DNA of 56,465 nt, taken from the IMG/VR virus record IMGVR_UViG_3300049459_000108, positions 1 through 56,465 of that record; one strand, 5' to 3'. This document shows, one piece after another, positions 12,639-21,700 of the stretch (position 1 is its first letter; every line of letters starts with the position of its first letter). The position numbers and the translations under genes are program-made. A model generated the notes under the pieces. It worked only from the letters and a program-made list of their open reading frames with translations. It did no database searches and was not told the DNA's origin. The DNA is from a virus.

Positions 12639-15383
12639 TTAGGCCATGAGAAGGGGCGTGATTTGGTTCGCCGCGTACGCGTAACCGGTATCCGAAAGGT
12701 GAACTGAGTCAGTTCCGGCCGTGCCGACTGCTGCCGGGTTACCCCAGTAGCCGAGGGAGTTCCAGTAGTCCCAGGAAGTACGGCCGAGGGTCCAAAGGTC
12801 TACGATCGCGCCGCCGTAAGCCTCGGCAAGGCCGCGGGCTCGAACTGCGTAATCCTGGTAGACGTAATTCGTCACATCGTGCTTTCCAAGGTGGGGAAGT
12901 ACGAACATGATGTCCGTGGCGCCATTGTTGGCGTTCTTCACGGTCTGAATGTACTTCGCTACCGAGTTAGCCCACGCGTCGCCACTGGTCGGCGGAGTCG
13001 CCGCAGCGTCATTCGGGCCAGCGGTGAAGATAACCAGATCTGCCGGGTAGCTCTTTCCGCCATTCCAAACTGCGTTCAGGGCAGTGTCAGCAGGATTGCC
13101 GAAGGTCGACGCCTTAGCGCCTGCCTTAGCAAGGTTGTCGACGACAATGCCCGAGGCGTTCTCACCCGAGACGCCAACAATGGAAAGGTACTGTCCTGTA
13201 CCGGAAGCCGTGCCATTCCACGTAATCGTGACCGTGTGGTCACCAGCCGAAAGGCCGCTGACAGTGGTAACGGCAATGTCGGTAGCCCCACCAGAAGCCT
13301 GAGGAACCGCCACAGTTCCACCAGCATCGATCTTGTACGTGTACCCGGCGCGAGTGCCACCGGTGACGGTGTAGATCTTCAGCGTGCTGCCGGTGAACTT
13401 GAACTGGCTGCTAGCACCCGTGGTGTCCGCGTAGATGTACGTGCAGCCCGGACCGTAGTTGCTGCCTCCGAGGGTCCACGAACCGGTCTGCGTGATGACG
13501 CAGCCGACGCTTCGCCACGAGGTGAGGGCCTGAGTGTCCTCGGCTCCAGAGATGTACGTGCCAGAGCGGGAGGTGCTGTAGAAGCCGGAACCTCCGTTGC
13601 CAAACTTGGACTGGAGGGCCTGGCGCACGTTGCCGACCCACCCACCAGAGTGAAGGTTGCTCGCGTAGTAACCCTGAGACGCAGAGCCACCCACGACCAC
13701 GATGCGGGCCTTGCCCCCAGTGGCCGCGGCGTCTCGCTTCGGCTTCCAGAACTCGCCCCAACTCGGCGGCGCATAGACGCCCTTGGTCGCATAGGCAGTC
13801 TTGGCGGTCAGCGCGTATGCGGCTGACGGGATGCGAGCCTCGGAGTAGTTGTTACCGGCAACAGTGGTGATGTTGTTGCCCAACGTGACTCGCTCGTTGG
13901 TCCCGTCGTCATAGAGGCCGGCAGTCGCCGCGTGAAGGTACGCGCCGTCGAGCTGCACGTCACGAGCACCAGAGATGCGCACGCCGTACTGAGGGCTCGT
14001 GTTTGCCGTGCCCCCGTCGTCAGTGCCGGGGTAGCAGGTGACACCGTTGACGACCACGGGAGACCTGTTGAGCAGAGCCAGGCCCGCGTAGCCACCGCCA
14101 CCAGGACCACCGTTACGGCCGTCCCGTCGCGTCATCAGAGCGTTGATGATGAAGGGCGCATTACCCGTGGCGTCGATACGTACGCCATCCCAACCAGATC
14201 GGTCGGTCGAGCACGCGGAGAGAGTGGCCGAGCCAGAACCAGGCCAGTTGCCCCATGCTCCCGTGAGCCAGAACCCGTGACCGCCAGTCCACTCGGAGCG
14301 GCACGTATTTAGGGTCGAGTTAGCGCAGTTGATGAGCTTGAAGCCGGTCGCCCAGCAGCCGATTGCCTGGCAGTTGATCATGGTCAGGTCGGTGTTCCGC
14401 TCGAACGCGAAACCGTTTGCGTGGCAGTTGTCCACCATCACGCCCTCAAGGCGCCAGGAGTAGGGCCACTCACCACCCGCGTTGGAGCCGGTGATGATGC
14501 CGTTGTTCGGCAGCTTCCGGACACATACGTCCCGCATTACAACGTTCTGGACGTTGCCCTTGGCGTAGATGCCGTCAAGGCTTCCAGAGGCCACCTTCGA
14601 GCCGTCGAGCATGAGGTTAGAAATGCGCTGTTCACCGTTGATGGCCGGGTGAACTCCATCATTGTCGCCAATGATCTGGATCATGGAACCCGAGTTGAAC
14701 GTCGGCGCAGCCTGGATGTAGCACGGGAAGTCGTCGTCCCTCATGCCAGGGCCGATCATGAGGTTGGAATGAGAACCAACCAGAGAGACACCCTTGGGGA
14801 GGTCGAGGGGTGCGGAGATCTTGAACACGCCCTTGGGGATGTAGACGACTCCGCCCACGCCTGCGTCGTTGATGGCTCGCTGAATGGCTGTGGTGTCGTC
14901 GGCCGTGCCATCGCCTTTGGCTCCGTACGGGTTGCTCTTGACGTTGATCCAGTCGAGCGCAGAAGGCACCTGGGCTGAGGATATGAGCCCCGAACCGTCG
15001 AGCGTGGCGAAGCCCAGAGGGGCGCCCATACGGGTCTCAATCTCCGCCACAGCGGCAGCCTGAGTCCCGTGAGGGTCAGGGGCAGTGAGGTGGGCGCTAA
15101 GGCGTTCTCCCACGTTGGTGGCCAAGATGGCGACACGCACGCCGGCCCCGAAGTCGAGCCACAGGCGCTCAGCGCCGTCGTCCGGTCCCTGGAACTCCGA
15201 GATCATGCCGTTCTCATCGGCCGTGAGGGAATCAATCGGGGCGCCGTTCGAGTCCAGGAGGTCAGTGACCTGATCTCCCTCGGACGAGCTGTACCAAACG
15301 GTTCCGACCACCCCCGGTACGCGGGCACCCGCGACATCCTCAGCGACATCAGAAGCAGTACCGCCAAACAAATTACGAGCCAT
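12639..15383 (-). CDS. tail spike: beta-helix (pectate-lyase-like) plus SGNH hydrolase
   Basis: 914 residues from ATG 15383. Residues 1-110 form an N-terminal attachment region. A parallel beta-helix domain of the Pectate_lyase_3 type starts near residue 145 (VKSNPYGAKGDGTADDTTAI) and runs to about 520. The C-terminal third is an SGNH/GDSL esterase: block I GGSASQG near residue 565, block III AGPND near 787, and block V DSVHLSD near 891 with the catalytic Asp-x-x-His. Such a protein would bind and trim a host surface glycan, for instance by deacetylation. It is the last tail gene, as expected for a host-range determinant. Enzyme motifs are seen; the substrate is unknown. Confidence 0.85.
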   Translation of the reverse strand: MARNLFGGTASDVAEDVAGARVPGVVGTVWYSSSEGDQVTDLLDSNGAPIDSLTADENGMISEFQGPDDGAERLWLDFGAGVRVAILATNVGERLSAHLTAPDPHGTQAAAVAEIETRMGAPLGFATLDGSGLISSAQVPSALDWINVKSNPYGAKGDGTADDTTAIQRAINDAGVGGVVYIPKGVFKISAPLDLPKGVSLVGSHSNLMIGPGMRDDDFPCYIQAAPTFNSGSMIQIIGDNDGVHPAINGEQRISNLMLDGSKVASGSLDGIYAKGNVQNVVMRDVCVRKLPNNGIITGSNAGGEWPYSWRLEGVMVDNCHANGFAFERNTDLTMINCQAIGCWATGFKLINCANSTLNTCRSEWTGGHGFWLTGAWGNWPGSGSATLSACSTDRSGWDGVRIDATGNAPFIINALMTRRDGRNGGPGGGGYAGLALLNRSPVVVNGVTCYPGTDDGGTANTSPQYGVRISGARDVQLDGAYLHAATAGLYDDGTNERVTLGNNITTVAGNNYSEARIPSAAYALTAKTAYATKGVYAPPSWGEFWKPKRDAAATGGKARIVVVGGSASQGYYASNLHSGGWVGNVRQALQSKFGNGGSGFYSTSRSGTYISGAEDTQALTSWRSVGCVITQTGSWTLGGSNYGPGCTYIYADTTGASSQFKFTGSTLKIYTVTGGTRAGYTYKIDAGGTVAVPQASGGATDIAVTTVSGLSAGDHTVTITWNGTASGTGQYLSIVGVSGENASGIVVDNLAKAGAKASTFGNPADTALNAVWNGGKSYPADLVIFTAGPNDAAATPPTSGDAWANSVAKYIQTVKNANNGATDIMFVLPHLGKHDVTNYVYQDYAVRARGLAEAYGGAIVDLWTLGRTSWDYWNSLGYWGNPAAVGTAGTDSVHLSDTGYAYAANQITPLLMA

Positions 15384-15396
15384 CAGTTACCTCTCA

Positions 15397-16464
15397 TTAG
15401 GCGAATGTGTTCGCTTCGATTACTCCCGAGATGCTGAAGGTGCTTCGGGCGGGGAACCCGCGAAGACCGTCAAGTCCCTCGCCCAACTTGGTGTTGTTGG
15501 GGTAGTGCAGGTATAGCGTCGTAGATCCCGGATTAGTCGTCGCAGTAACCCCGATCATGTTCGGCAGGTTGCCGCTCTTGTCGGGGTTCGACAGATAGCC
15601 GTGAAGGGTCTGGATTCCAGTGCGGTGAGCTGCCTGGGGGAGCGTGATGCCGACTCGCCAGTTGGAACCGGTGGCCATTGCGCCGAAGTCGTACCCATTC
15701 GCAATGGTGGCCTGGAACCAATACGAGTTGGGTCCGATCCAACGCCACTTTCCGGTACGCACGTCAACACCATTGTTGGAGGTGTTCACCAGGCCAGGGG
15801 TATAGGTGCGGTACTTGCCGAGATCACGCGTCGGAAGAAAGGCGTCTCGGCCCGTGAAATACTCGGATTGCCCTCCGTTGGCGTTGTTGTCCATGTCATA
15901 GACGAAGGTGCCGGCCGGTTGCAGAGGGCCGGCATAGAGGATGTTCCACGGAACACCGACGGCTTCAGGCATGTCGAACGGCATGACGTTGGTCAGGCTG
16001 ATAGCCCCGCTCTTGGCCGGTACGTTCACCAGGTGAAGGGGCATCTCCCACTTCCAACCAGCCGCCTTGGTGAGACTGGGAGCCTTCGGGGTAGCCGCGG
16101 CCTGGCCCTGCACGACCTTCACGTTGACCTGGCCGGCTGACGAGAGGTCCGCACGGAGAACGATCAAGTCAATCCGTGGCAGTGAGCCGGTGTTAGCTGC
16201 GATCGTGACCGTCTGCGTAGCGGTGCTTTGGTAGTAGAAGCCCCCCACCAGGGCACGGCCCGGTGCGACGGACACCGACGTGTTGGTGACAACAGCGGCG
16301 TAGAAGGGCAGTGACGATGAGGAGATGGACGACGACGTAAGTGGGTAGTCAACCTTGTCCTTACCGAACAGTTTCGCCATGACTTGCCACTGGCCGTGGT
16401 CCATCATCTGCGATCCGCCGTTAGCGCTATCAGTGGAAAATGGGTAACTGATCTCGTTTGCCAT
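15397..16464 (-). CDS. minor tail / tail-tip protein
   Basis: 355 residues from ATG 16464, overlapping the upstream stop (TAATG). It begins ISYPFSTDSANGGSQMMDHG and is beta-rich throughout, with Ser/Thr/Gly-rich stretches. The first ~170 residues resemble the N-terminal 'upper baseplate' domain found in siphovirus tail-tip proteins (ALVGGFYYQSTATQTVTI; PRIDLIVLRADLS). The second half may be a carbohydrate-binding or spike-docking domain. Assigned from position between the hub and the spike plus this beta signature. Confidence 0.7.
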   Translation of the reverse strand: MANEISYPFSTDSANGGSQMMDHGQWQVMAKLFGKDKVDYPLTSSSISSSSLPFYAAVVTNTSVSVAPGRALVGGFYYQSTATQTVTIAANTGSLPRIDLIVLRADLSSAGQVNVKVVQGQAAATPKAPSLTKAAGWKWEMPLHLVNVPAKSGAISLTNVMPFDMPEAVGVPWNILYAGPLQPAGTFVYDMDNNANGGQSEYFTGRDAFLPTRDLGKYRTYTPGLVNTSNNGVDVRTGKWRWIGPNSYWFQATIANGYDFGAMATGSNWRVGITLPQAAHRTGIQTLHGYLSNPDKSGNLPNMIGVTATTNPGSTTLYLHYPNNTKLGEGLDGLRGFPARSTFSISGVIEANTFA

Positions 16465-17696
16465 TACTTCCTCGCCTCTAGCTTGCGCAGCTTTTCGCGC
16501 ATCTCGAATACCGTCTTGTAGATGTTGAGCGGGTTACCTGAGCCCTGCTCTCCGATGGTGGGGGTGATGGTTTCCGTCTGTCCGCCCTGATCCACGGTGA
16601 TGGACACTTCACGCACGATGTCTTGGTACTCCGTGCCGTCCACGGAAATGGTCACTCGATCACCCACGAAGTAATCCCGGCCGAACTTGATCTGCTCGGT
16701 ATCGACGGGGTAGATCTGGAAGTTTCCGTTCTTGGCGCCCTGGGAAAGGGCCTCCGTTGCGGCATCTATAACGGCCTGCTGGGCCGTGGCGAACTGCTCG
16801 TCAGTTACGGACAGATCAGCCTTGATGGGTGCGCCCGTGGTCGGGTCTGCCTTGATGGGAAGGTCTCGACGGTCGAGGAACTGCTCGATCTGCAAGCCCC
16901 ACTCGGCTTCGGTCTCGGTGTCGATCTGCTGGTACAGGTACCGGCCCTTGCCGGTGCCCTGGCAGGCCACAATCACGCGAGTGACGGTCGGGGCAGTCAG
17001 GGACCACGTGAACTCTCGGAGGTTGCCGAGGTCCGTGCTGAAGCGGACCGACTTGGAGAGGTCCCTCGGAGTGAACAAGCTGAGGTTGATGACCTGCTTG
17101 TTCGGGTCCCATAGGAACCGGTAGCCCACGGTCGTCGTGTCGATCCACGATTCGAGCTTGGTCCCGATCACGTCCCACTGGAGATTGTCAGAGACCGTCT
17201 TGCCGAGGCTGGTGTCAGATCCGATGTTCACGCCGCTGATGCGGCGGTTGGTCTGAGCACCAGGACCAAGAGACTGGTTCAGCTCGGACCAGATCAGATG
17301 CCCACCCGGCCCCGAGACTTTCCGGCCGTCGTCGTTGGCCTGCCACTGCTGCGTGGCCCCCTTGGTGGGGTCGGGGAAGGCTAGCCGCGTGTACGGGAGC
17401 TTGTTGTCACACTTGCCCCCGAAGTACAGCGAACCGACCCCGGAGTGTTGATCGTTGGTCCAGTAGTGCTGAAAGCTCTCGATCTGCCCCGTGATCAGGG
17501 GGGTGCTCACGCCCTCCTGGTAGATGGCGACGCCGCCACCCTTCTGGAGAAGGTCAGCCTGAGGCGTGCCGGCCTTCACAAGGATCTGCCACGAGCCCTG
17601 TTGGCAGTATCGGACGACGAGATCCATAGAGATCCATGTGTCGATCACGCCTATTCGGTTCAGAGCAGCGTCGCGCACCTCCACCCGGTAACCCAT
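16464..17696 (-). CDS. tail hub / baseplate protein (ReqiPepy6 Gp37-like)
   Basis: 410 residues from ATG 17696, preferred over GTG 17702 because TGAGG is correctly spaced. The sequence matches the Siphovirus ReqiPepy6 Gp37-like family: an N-terminal YRVEVRDAALNRIGVID, a DLVVRYCQQGSW strand pair, GQIESFQHYW, and a C-terminal VGDRVTISVDG followed by REVSITVDQGG. These proteins correspond to the Tal/gp27-type hub below the distal tail protein. The last residues are coiled-coil-like (EMREKLRKLEARK). A Gly-rich domain in the middle may be extended or cleaved. Confidence 0.8.
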   Translation of the reverse strand: MGYRVEVRDAALNRIGVIDTWISMDLVVRYCQQGSWQILVKAGTPQADLLQKGGGVAIYQEGVSTPLITGQIESFQHYWTNDQHSGVGSLYFGGKCDNKLPYTRLAFPDPTKGATQQWQANDDGRKVSGPGGHLIWSELNQSLGPGAQTNRRISGVNIGSDTSLGKTVSDNLQWDVIGTKLESWIDTTTVGYRFLWDPNKQVINLSLFTPRDLSKSVRFSTDLGNLREFTWSLTAPTVTRVIVACQGTGKGRYLYQQIDTETEAEWGLQIEQFLDRRDLPIKADPTTGAPIKADLSVTDEQFATAQQAVIDAATEALSQGAKNGNFQIYPVDTEQIKFGRDYFVGDRVTISVDGTEYQDIVREVSITVDQGGQTETITPTIGEQGSGNPLNIYKTVFEMREKLRKLEARK

Positions 17697-17708
17697 GTGC
17701 ACCTCATG

Positions 17709-18692
17709 TCAGTAAGTCGCGTATCGGGGAATCAATTTCATGTTCACGGTCGGCGTCCCGCTGCCTGCGACCAGCGTTGTGTTGACGGTCGAAGTGCCCG
17801 CGGGGAGGGACCAGAGAGACGGTCCCGGATTCATCAGAGGGAAATAATTGACGCCTCTGTCGTCCAGCACCGTCTTGTATCCCGGCCGGGTGTCGATGGT
17901 GAGTGTCCGACCGGTCTGGAGCGCGTCAGCTCCACCGGCCTGAGCCGGTATGCCGAACTTGGTGCCGTCAGGGCCGGTCAGCTCGAAGGTCTTCAGCGGC
18001 CCTGTGAGGGTCCAGACGGGCCAAGCCTCGATGTCACCGGGGTTGGTGATCCTGAGCGTGTCGGTGGCCGCCGTGCCGGCGCCCAGCTTGACGGGGAAGA
18101 ACGGATTCTTCAGGAACTGCTGAGACGAGCCGAAGGACCAGTTGGCAGCAACTTCGAGATCTCCGTAGAACCACGGGTCTGGTGCCACGAGCTGTATGCC
18201 GTAGGTGATCCACTTGAATCCAGCGGCATCCGCGGACTCATTTCCTTCCATGCCCCCGGCGTAGTAGCACTGGAGTCGACGGGGCACGCCGTCTTGCTCG
18301 ATGAAGGTCAACAGGCAGTAACCACCCTTGGGGTTAAGGGTGTTGGCTAGCTTCCTCTTGAACTGCCTGAGCGTCTTCCGGTCGATGCCGTAGACGAACA
18401 TGGGCAAGAGGATCTGCCGGGCTGAGGCCCTGGTCCCTCGGTACATGGAGCCGTCGAGGTTGGGCGAGTCATCGGTGTGCAGTTCGAACGGAGGTAGGTC
18501 GAGACCTGACACCCCCGGCTGAAGCACGATGGTCGGCCATGCGCCGTTCTCGATGCCGGTCAGGGGGATCTCCTCCCCCTGACCATTGGCACCTCTGATC
18601 GACACGTATGTGCGCTGCCAATCCTCTGGTACCGGCACAGTTGGCTTTTGATAAGCAACTACCGGAACCTTTGGCCTTACGGGAATCGGCAT
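17709..18692 (-). CDS. distal tail protein (Dit-like)
   Basis: 327 residues from ATG 18692 with AAGGAGTGTC. Located directly downstream of the tape measure, it shows the features of the siphophage distal tail family. The N-terminal beta domain has YVSIRGANGQGEEIPL and a GTRASARQILLPMFVYG strand. The following RKTLRQFKRKLANTLNP helix and LTFIEQDG hairpin are typical of Dit, and the C-terminal part looks like a galectin-type domain. It forms the ring joining the tail tube to the tip. Confidence 0.82.
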   Translation of the reverse strand: MPIPVRPKVPVVAYQKPTVPVPEDWQRTYVSIRGANGQGEEIPLTGIENGAWPTIVLQPGVSGLDLPPFELHTDDSPNLDGSMYRGTRASARQILLPMFVYGIDRKTLRQFKRKLANTLNPKGGYCLLTFIEQDGVPRRLQCYYAGGMEGNESADAAGFKWITYGIQLVAPDPWFYGDLEVAANWSFGSSQQFLKNPFFPVKLGAGTAATDTLRITNPGDIEAWPVWTLTGPLKTFELTGPDGTKFGIPAQAGGADALQTGRTLTIDTRPGYKTVLDDRGVNYFPLMNPGPSLWSLPAGTSTVNTTLVAGSGTPTVNMKLIPRYATY

Positions 18693-18709
18693 ATGACACT
18701 CCTTGTCGA

Positions 18710-21700
18710 TTACATGTTGGCCATCACCTCTGCGTACTGCATCGCTCGAAGAACGGACTGAGTGGTGTTCTCGGCCTTCGCCTCATGAATGTGGATCTCG
18801 TATCGAGGCCCCATGAGATTGGCTGTCTCGCGTGCGTTACGAACACGCTCACCACCCTTGAAGTTCACCAGCTCGGGACCTCGCTCACCGACGAGAGCAA
18901 CACCCGAAGAAGCCGAACGAGTACCAGTCCAATAACCCTTGATCTTGGTTACCTTGGTGGACTTGGTCGTCTTACCGCCCACGGTCCTTTCGGTGGTCGT
19001 GGTCGTGGTTCCCTTTGCCGGGTCGGTAACCGTGGTCGTAACCGTGGTGACCTTCCGGCCCTTGGAATCAGTTGAGTAAGTCGTACTGACCCGAGTCGTC
19101 TTCTTGCTCTTGGTACTGCCTCCGCCCTTGACCGCCTGGCCATTGCCAGTCAGCCAAGTAAGGAGCGACGCCAGGCCCGAATCAACGGGCGTCTTCGAGC
19201 TGATCTTGAGCTTCTTCTTCAAGGTCTTCACGATGGTGTCGGCCAGGCCCTCAATCTTCTTGATCAAGGACTTATCCTGCTTAGTCAGGCCGTCGACAAG
19301 CGACTGAGCGGCCTTCTTGCCTGCGGAGTAGTACGAGCCGGCAACCGTCTTCCCGAGGGAATCAGAAGCCGTTCCGATAGCCGCATAGGTGTTGTTGAAC
19401 TCCTTGACCTGAGAGTCGGTGGCGTTCAGCAACTCCTTCGCCATGTTGCCGCCCTGCTCCGGACCGGCGTCGGAGATCTCGGCAATGATCTCCTTGGAGA
19501 AGCCTCGCTTGGTCAGAGCACTGATGTCGCTCTGGAACGTCTTGATGGCTGCAAGACGCTGCTTGAGGCTGGAGATTGCCGAAGACGTAGAAACCCCATC
19601 GGAGTTGAACACGTCCGTAAGCGACCGCAAGCCCTTGGCCTTGTCCGAGATGGACGTAGCCATTTCTGACTCGTCCTTCTTCACGGCAGCCAACTTGTCG
19701 TTAGCGGCCTTGAGCTTCGGAGCCAGATCAGCCCGAGACTTCACGATCTTCTGGAGAGTCTTGTTCTCCTTGTCGAGCCACTTGTTGAGGGAATTCGCAG
19801 TGCCCTTACCGATCCTGCCCGAGGAGAACGCCTTAGTGATGATCTCGTAGAGCTTCTTCACCGCGGAGTTCAGCGAGGACACGCCCTTCTCGGCGTCCGC
19901 AGCAATACCCGTCGTCCGCTTGGTTCCTGAGGCGTAGCCTCGAAGACCCTTGGTGCCGGCCACCAAGCTGTCCTGGTGGTTCAGGACGGTTTCCCCGCCC
20001 TTGAAGTTGACCAACTCCGGACCCTCTTCACCGACCCATGCCCAACCGGCTTCAGCACCCTCGGTACCAGTGGCATATCCCTTGATACCGCCGAGCGCCT
20101 TACGCCAGCCCGAACCGTAGCGGTGGACTGCGTAGTTGAGGCCCGCATAGATGCTTGCCATTGGGTCAGTGATTCCGCGGGACTTGTACGGACCGGCATA
20201 GGCCGCGAAAGTTCCAGGAATCGTCTGCATGAGTCCCTGTGACGGATGACCGGCCTTAGCGTTGCTGTCCCACAGGTTGATGGCCTTCGGATTTCCTCCA
20301 GACTCAACCTGAATACGGTGCAGCACTAGCCCAAGGTCAGACATGGGAAGCCCGAGCTGTGCAAGGGCCATCTTCACCTGAGGCGTCCACCGCTCCACCT
20401 TGCCGCCAACACCAGGGGTGCTGAATTGGCTCTGAAGGAGCTTTTCAATATTGGCGCCACCCTTGGAGGACAGGTGATCTCCACTGAAGTCGAAGAGACC
20501 TTCCAGGTTCGGAAGCGAATCCTTCGCCGTGGAGTAGATGTCCCCAATGACCTGACTCGCATAGTCCTTCGGGCTCTGCCAAATCTCCCGAAGTCCCTTG
20601 ACGGTGCTGATAACGCCGTCGTACTGGGCCCGCACCATTTCCTGAACACCATTGACCGTATCGGAGATAGCTCCCATCGGGTCGGTGATCAGTTCCTTTC
20701 CGCCGTTCCACAGACCCTTTACAGAGTCCCAGGCGCCGCCGAAAAGGTTGTCTACGAGGCCGGTCAGAGTCTTGACCGAGAACAGGTCGTTAACGTAACG
20801 ATTGCCTCGATCAAGAATGTTGCCGTGACCCTTCCAGACGTCATCCCAGAAGTAATCACCGGCGATGGGGCTCAGGGCTCCACCGACAGTGCCGACAATC
20901 TGAGTGAGGCCATCAGGAATAGGAAGACGACGAAGGATCTTCCAGCTGTCCTTAGTGAGGAAGTTCCTCATCGTGGTCAGTCGGTCAGAAATATCCGAAC
21001 CGATGTAGTGGGAGCCGGAAGTACCGGACCCGATCACACCGCCCTGGATATCGCCACCGATGGCACGAGTGGAGGAATCCATCGTCATCGTCTGAGCGGC
21101 ACCACGAACGTCATCACCAAGGTTGAAGGACCGAGCCGTGTCAATGAGGCTTTGCAGGCCCAACTTGTCGAGGATGCCGCCCTTGGCGAACTTCATTGCC
21201 TGACGGACACCACCAACGCCCTTGGTGCGAGCGATGTTGTTGAGCCGGGTCACCTGGTCGGCACCCATCGCGGCCGTCCACTCAGGCCGCATGACGGCCT
21301 CACCACCGGACAGCTCAAGCTGCCCACCCGTGGGACTGGAGAAGACATGGACGTCTCGACCGGGGGTGTACCCCGGAAGGACACCACCAAGAGCCTTCTT
21401 GCTCCCCTTGCCCTTGCTCTTCCCCTTCGAACTGCCGCCGCCGCCCTTGTGGTTGGCGATGTCGTTCAGACGGGAGTTAAGGGTCTTCGCCTCGTCTGAG
21501 GTGTCGTTCAGCTTCTTCTTCAGGTCGTCGACCTCGCCGACGATCTTGTTCGTCTTGAGGCCGTTCAACTTGCCGACACGGCTGATCAGAGACGAGTCAC
21601 CAGAGCCGAGCTTCTTCGAAGCGGAGTCCGCAGCGTCCTTGACGCCCTTGACCTGGCCCTGAAGAGCGTTGAGGGACTTGCTGTTCAGCTTTCCGGCCTG

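Noticed and set aside
12879-13826. 315-codon plus-strand frame in the spike gene
   Set aside because: Antisense of the spike; no RBS, Arg/Val/Ala-rich shadow.
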